Position numbers and translations under genes: made by a program
Assembly (NCBI RefSeq): GCF_003710915.1
Contig: NZ_RHHR01000002.1
Coordinates: 1-64,000 of the forward strand
Reading direction: 5' to 3'
Source of the DNA: Brevibacillus invocatus
GTDB lineage: Bacteria; Bacillota; Bacilli; Brevibacillales; Brevibacillaceae
DNA: 64,000 nt
The notes under the pieces: generated by a model
Databases searched by the model: none
Told to the model about the DNA's origin: nothing
The model's input: only the letters and a program-made list of their open reading frames with translations
In this document: piece after piece, positions 62,888 to 64,000 of the stretch
How positions within the stretch are numbered: position 1 is the first letter of the stretch
How the letters are laid out: each line of letters opens with the position of its first letter

Positions 62888-64000
62888 TTATTGTTGTCCC
62901 AGCATTTGTGCGAACCATGAACCTTGGGATTGGGCTTGGGACATCGCCTTTTCCATAGCGGTGAATTGCTTCCAATAGCGGTCTTCAATCATTTTCAGGC
63001 GGTCTTCCCAGCGTTGAATGTCTTCGTCCGTTTGCTTGAGTTTCTTACCGAGACTACTGTCGTCATAAATGCTTCCGGATGCACCCGCTTCTTTTGTTAC
63101 CTTGTCCATGATTTTATTCAGTTCGCTGTAGAGGCGTTCCGCCACACCGCTTTCTTTGTACTTCGTAGCAGAGTCGTTAGAACTGCTGTAGTTCGTGAAC
63201 AGTTTGAGCACGTCCTCACCATTATTGCGAATTGATTCTCGCAGCTTGTCTTCGTTGATATACAGTTTGCCGTTTTCCTGGTAGGCGAATTTTCCGGGTG
63301 GCGGGCCGCCGATCCCAATCTCAGAGAGCGTATCAAATGCGGTGTTTACACCAGCTACCTGCAGTGGTGTACTCAATGCCCGTCTCAGTTCGGTTAATCC
63401 ACTCGTCAGAATCGGATCACGTAAAAGAATACCGCTCTTTGCCATCGTATCCATTTTTTCAGCTGTTTTTTCAGAAAGGGCTTCCTTTTCTTCATCCAGC
63501 AACGGCTGGTATGATTTATATTTTGGCTCGGATATTTTTTTGTTTATGGTTTCGATGATTGCATTGTACTTGTCGACGAAATCCTTGATTGTATTAAAGA
63601 TCGCTTCTTCATCTGTTTTGGTGCTGATTACAACAGGAGTTGTGGTTACCTGTTTTAGGTTAATATCGATACCGTCAAAATTGAATGTGTTTGTTTTAGA
63701 AGTATATGAAACACCATTTACAGTGAACTTCGCTTCTTCCCCGCCGGACACACCCGAAGAATTTCCATTAGCAATATTGAAGCTATTGGAAGTGTTCGAA
63801 GTGGAAACGTTAAAGGTCTGGTCATCATCTGATGTCAGGGCTAATTTCCCATCAAAGAAAGTCGCTTTAATTCCCAAATTGGCGCTGTTGATTTCACGAA
63901 TGGTCGTTTCAATGGATTGATTTTCTTTAATGATGAAGTCCTTCGTTTCCGCTCCCTTTGTAAGAGTCAGAGTAAATTCAGCAGCATTTGTTGTTGAAGC
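62888..64000 (-). CDS. fliD: Flagellar filament cap protein FliD, C-terminal part
   Basis: The frame is open to the right window edge, so the N-terminus is missing; about 371 residues are present. Seen are the middle region INSANLGIKATFFDGKLALT, FNFDGIDINLKQVTTTPVVI and the FliD_C domain (FVDKYNAIIETINKKISEPK, SGLTELRRALSTPLQVAG), ending with the amphipathic helix region RYWKQFTAMEKAMSQAQSQG. It caps the filament and guides flagellin folding. It is followed by fliS and the fliT-like gene. Confidence 0.95.
   Translation of the reverse strand, partial: ASTTNAAEFTLTLTKGAETKDFIIKENQSIETTIREINSANLGIKATFFDGKLALTSDDDQTFNVSTSNTSNSFNIANGNSSGVSGGEEAKFTVNGVSYTSKTNTFNFDGIDINLKQVTTTPVVISTKTDEEAIFNTIKDFVDKYNAIIETINKKISEPKYKSYQPLLDEEKEALSEKTAEKMDTMAKSGILLRDPILTSGLTELRRALSTPLQVAGVNTAFDTLSEIGIGGPPPGKFAYQENGKLYINEDKLRESIRNNGEDVLKLFTNYSSSNDSATKYKESGVAERLYSELNKIMDKVTKEAGASGSIYDDSSLGKKLKQTDEDIQRWEDRLKMIEDRYWKQFTAMEKAMSQAQSQGSWFAQMLGQQ

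Noticed and set aside
1-64000. CRISPR arrays, insertion sequences, tRNA genes, integrase or attachment sites
   Set aside because: Reading through the window I found no regularly spaced repeats, no transposase-like product, no cloverleaf with typical tRNA ends, and no gene content shift that would suggest a mobile island.

Overview
This 64 kb window looks like chromosomal DNA of a spore-forming, motile Gram-positive bacterium of the Paenibacillaceae, most likely Brevibacillus or a close relative. That is an inference from gene content and order: hprK beside a hisZ-type his operon, ftsEX-(M23 peptidase)-ctpB-minJ, uvrBA, arg/car clusters, long-form hpf upstream of secA and then prfB, and sigma-A, sigma-54, LexA and ArgR-like sites of Bacillales type. 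Nearly everything is single-copy core genome. I saw no phage, insertion sequence, CRISPR array or tRNA gene.

Layout. 1-0.5 kb: 5' end of a 16S rRNA gene with tandem promoters (minus strand). 0.5-7.6 kb: a TAXI-type TRAP transporter operon behind a clear sigma-54 promoter, with the two-component pair (periplasmic-binding sensor kinase and NtrC-type regulator) that probably drives it. 7.8-14.4 kb: the hisZGDBHAFI operon (hisC absent). 14.5-16 kb: acyltransferase and hprK. 16.1-18.3 kb: an Agr-like peptide-signalling module (AgrC-type kinase, AgrB, a small AgrD) without an AgrA and with an AgrD that has no Cys or Ser at the ring position. 18.3-24.4 kb: yvlD-like gene, HD hydrolase, uvrA, uvrB with a LexA box. 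24.4-33 kb: orphan FlgD-like protein with three repeated modules, a secreted YcdB/YcdC-type protein, minJ, ctpB, M23 peptidase, ftsX, ftsE. 33.3-37.4 kb: iron alcohol dehydrogenase and argGH. 37.5-40.6 kb: small genes and a c-di-GMP locus (HD-GYP membrane protein, DUF5317 protein) preceded by a 25-residue signal-peptide-like ORF and two tandem copies of a covarying, pseudoknot-forming RNA motif. 40.6-49.2 kb: argF, carB, carA, argD, argB, argC (argJ missing). 49.3-53.1 kb: cytochrome c, YciI-like protein, a broken sporulation-kinase-like gene, prfB with programmed frameshift. 53.3-58.2 kb: secA, hpf, a second HD-GYP gene, a cold-shock gene. 58.3-64 kb: amino-acid ABC transporter (no ATPase), a DnaA-box cluster, motAB-like genes, a YjfB-like motility gene with an in-frame stop, then fliT-like, fliS and the C-terminal part of fliD.

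How it works together. The arginine genes form three transcription units (argCBD, carAB-argF, argGH) whose promoters share the same layout: two 18-bp ARG-like boxes 2 bp apart covering the -10 and the -35. The TRAP operon and its sigma-54 regulator form a self-contained substrate-responsive unit. The best candidate for an undescribed system is 38.3-40.6 kb: tandem structured RNA, tiny exported peptide, internal terminator, DUF5317 membrane protein and membrane HD-GYP phosphodiesterase, which could link an RNA-sensed signal, a secreted peptide and c-di-GMP turnover.
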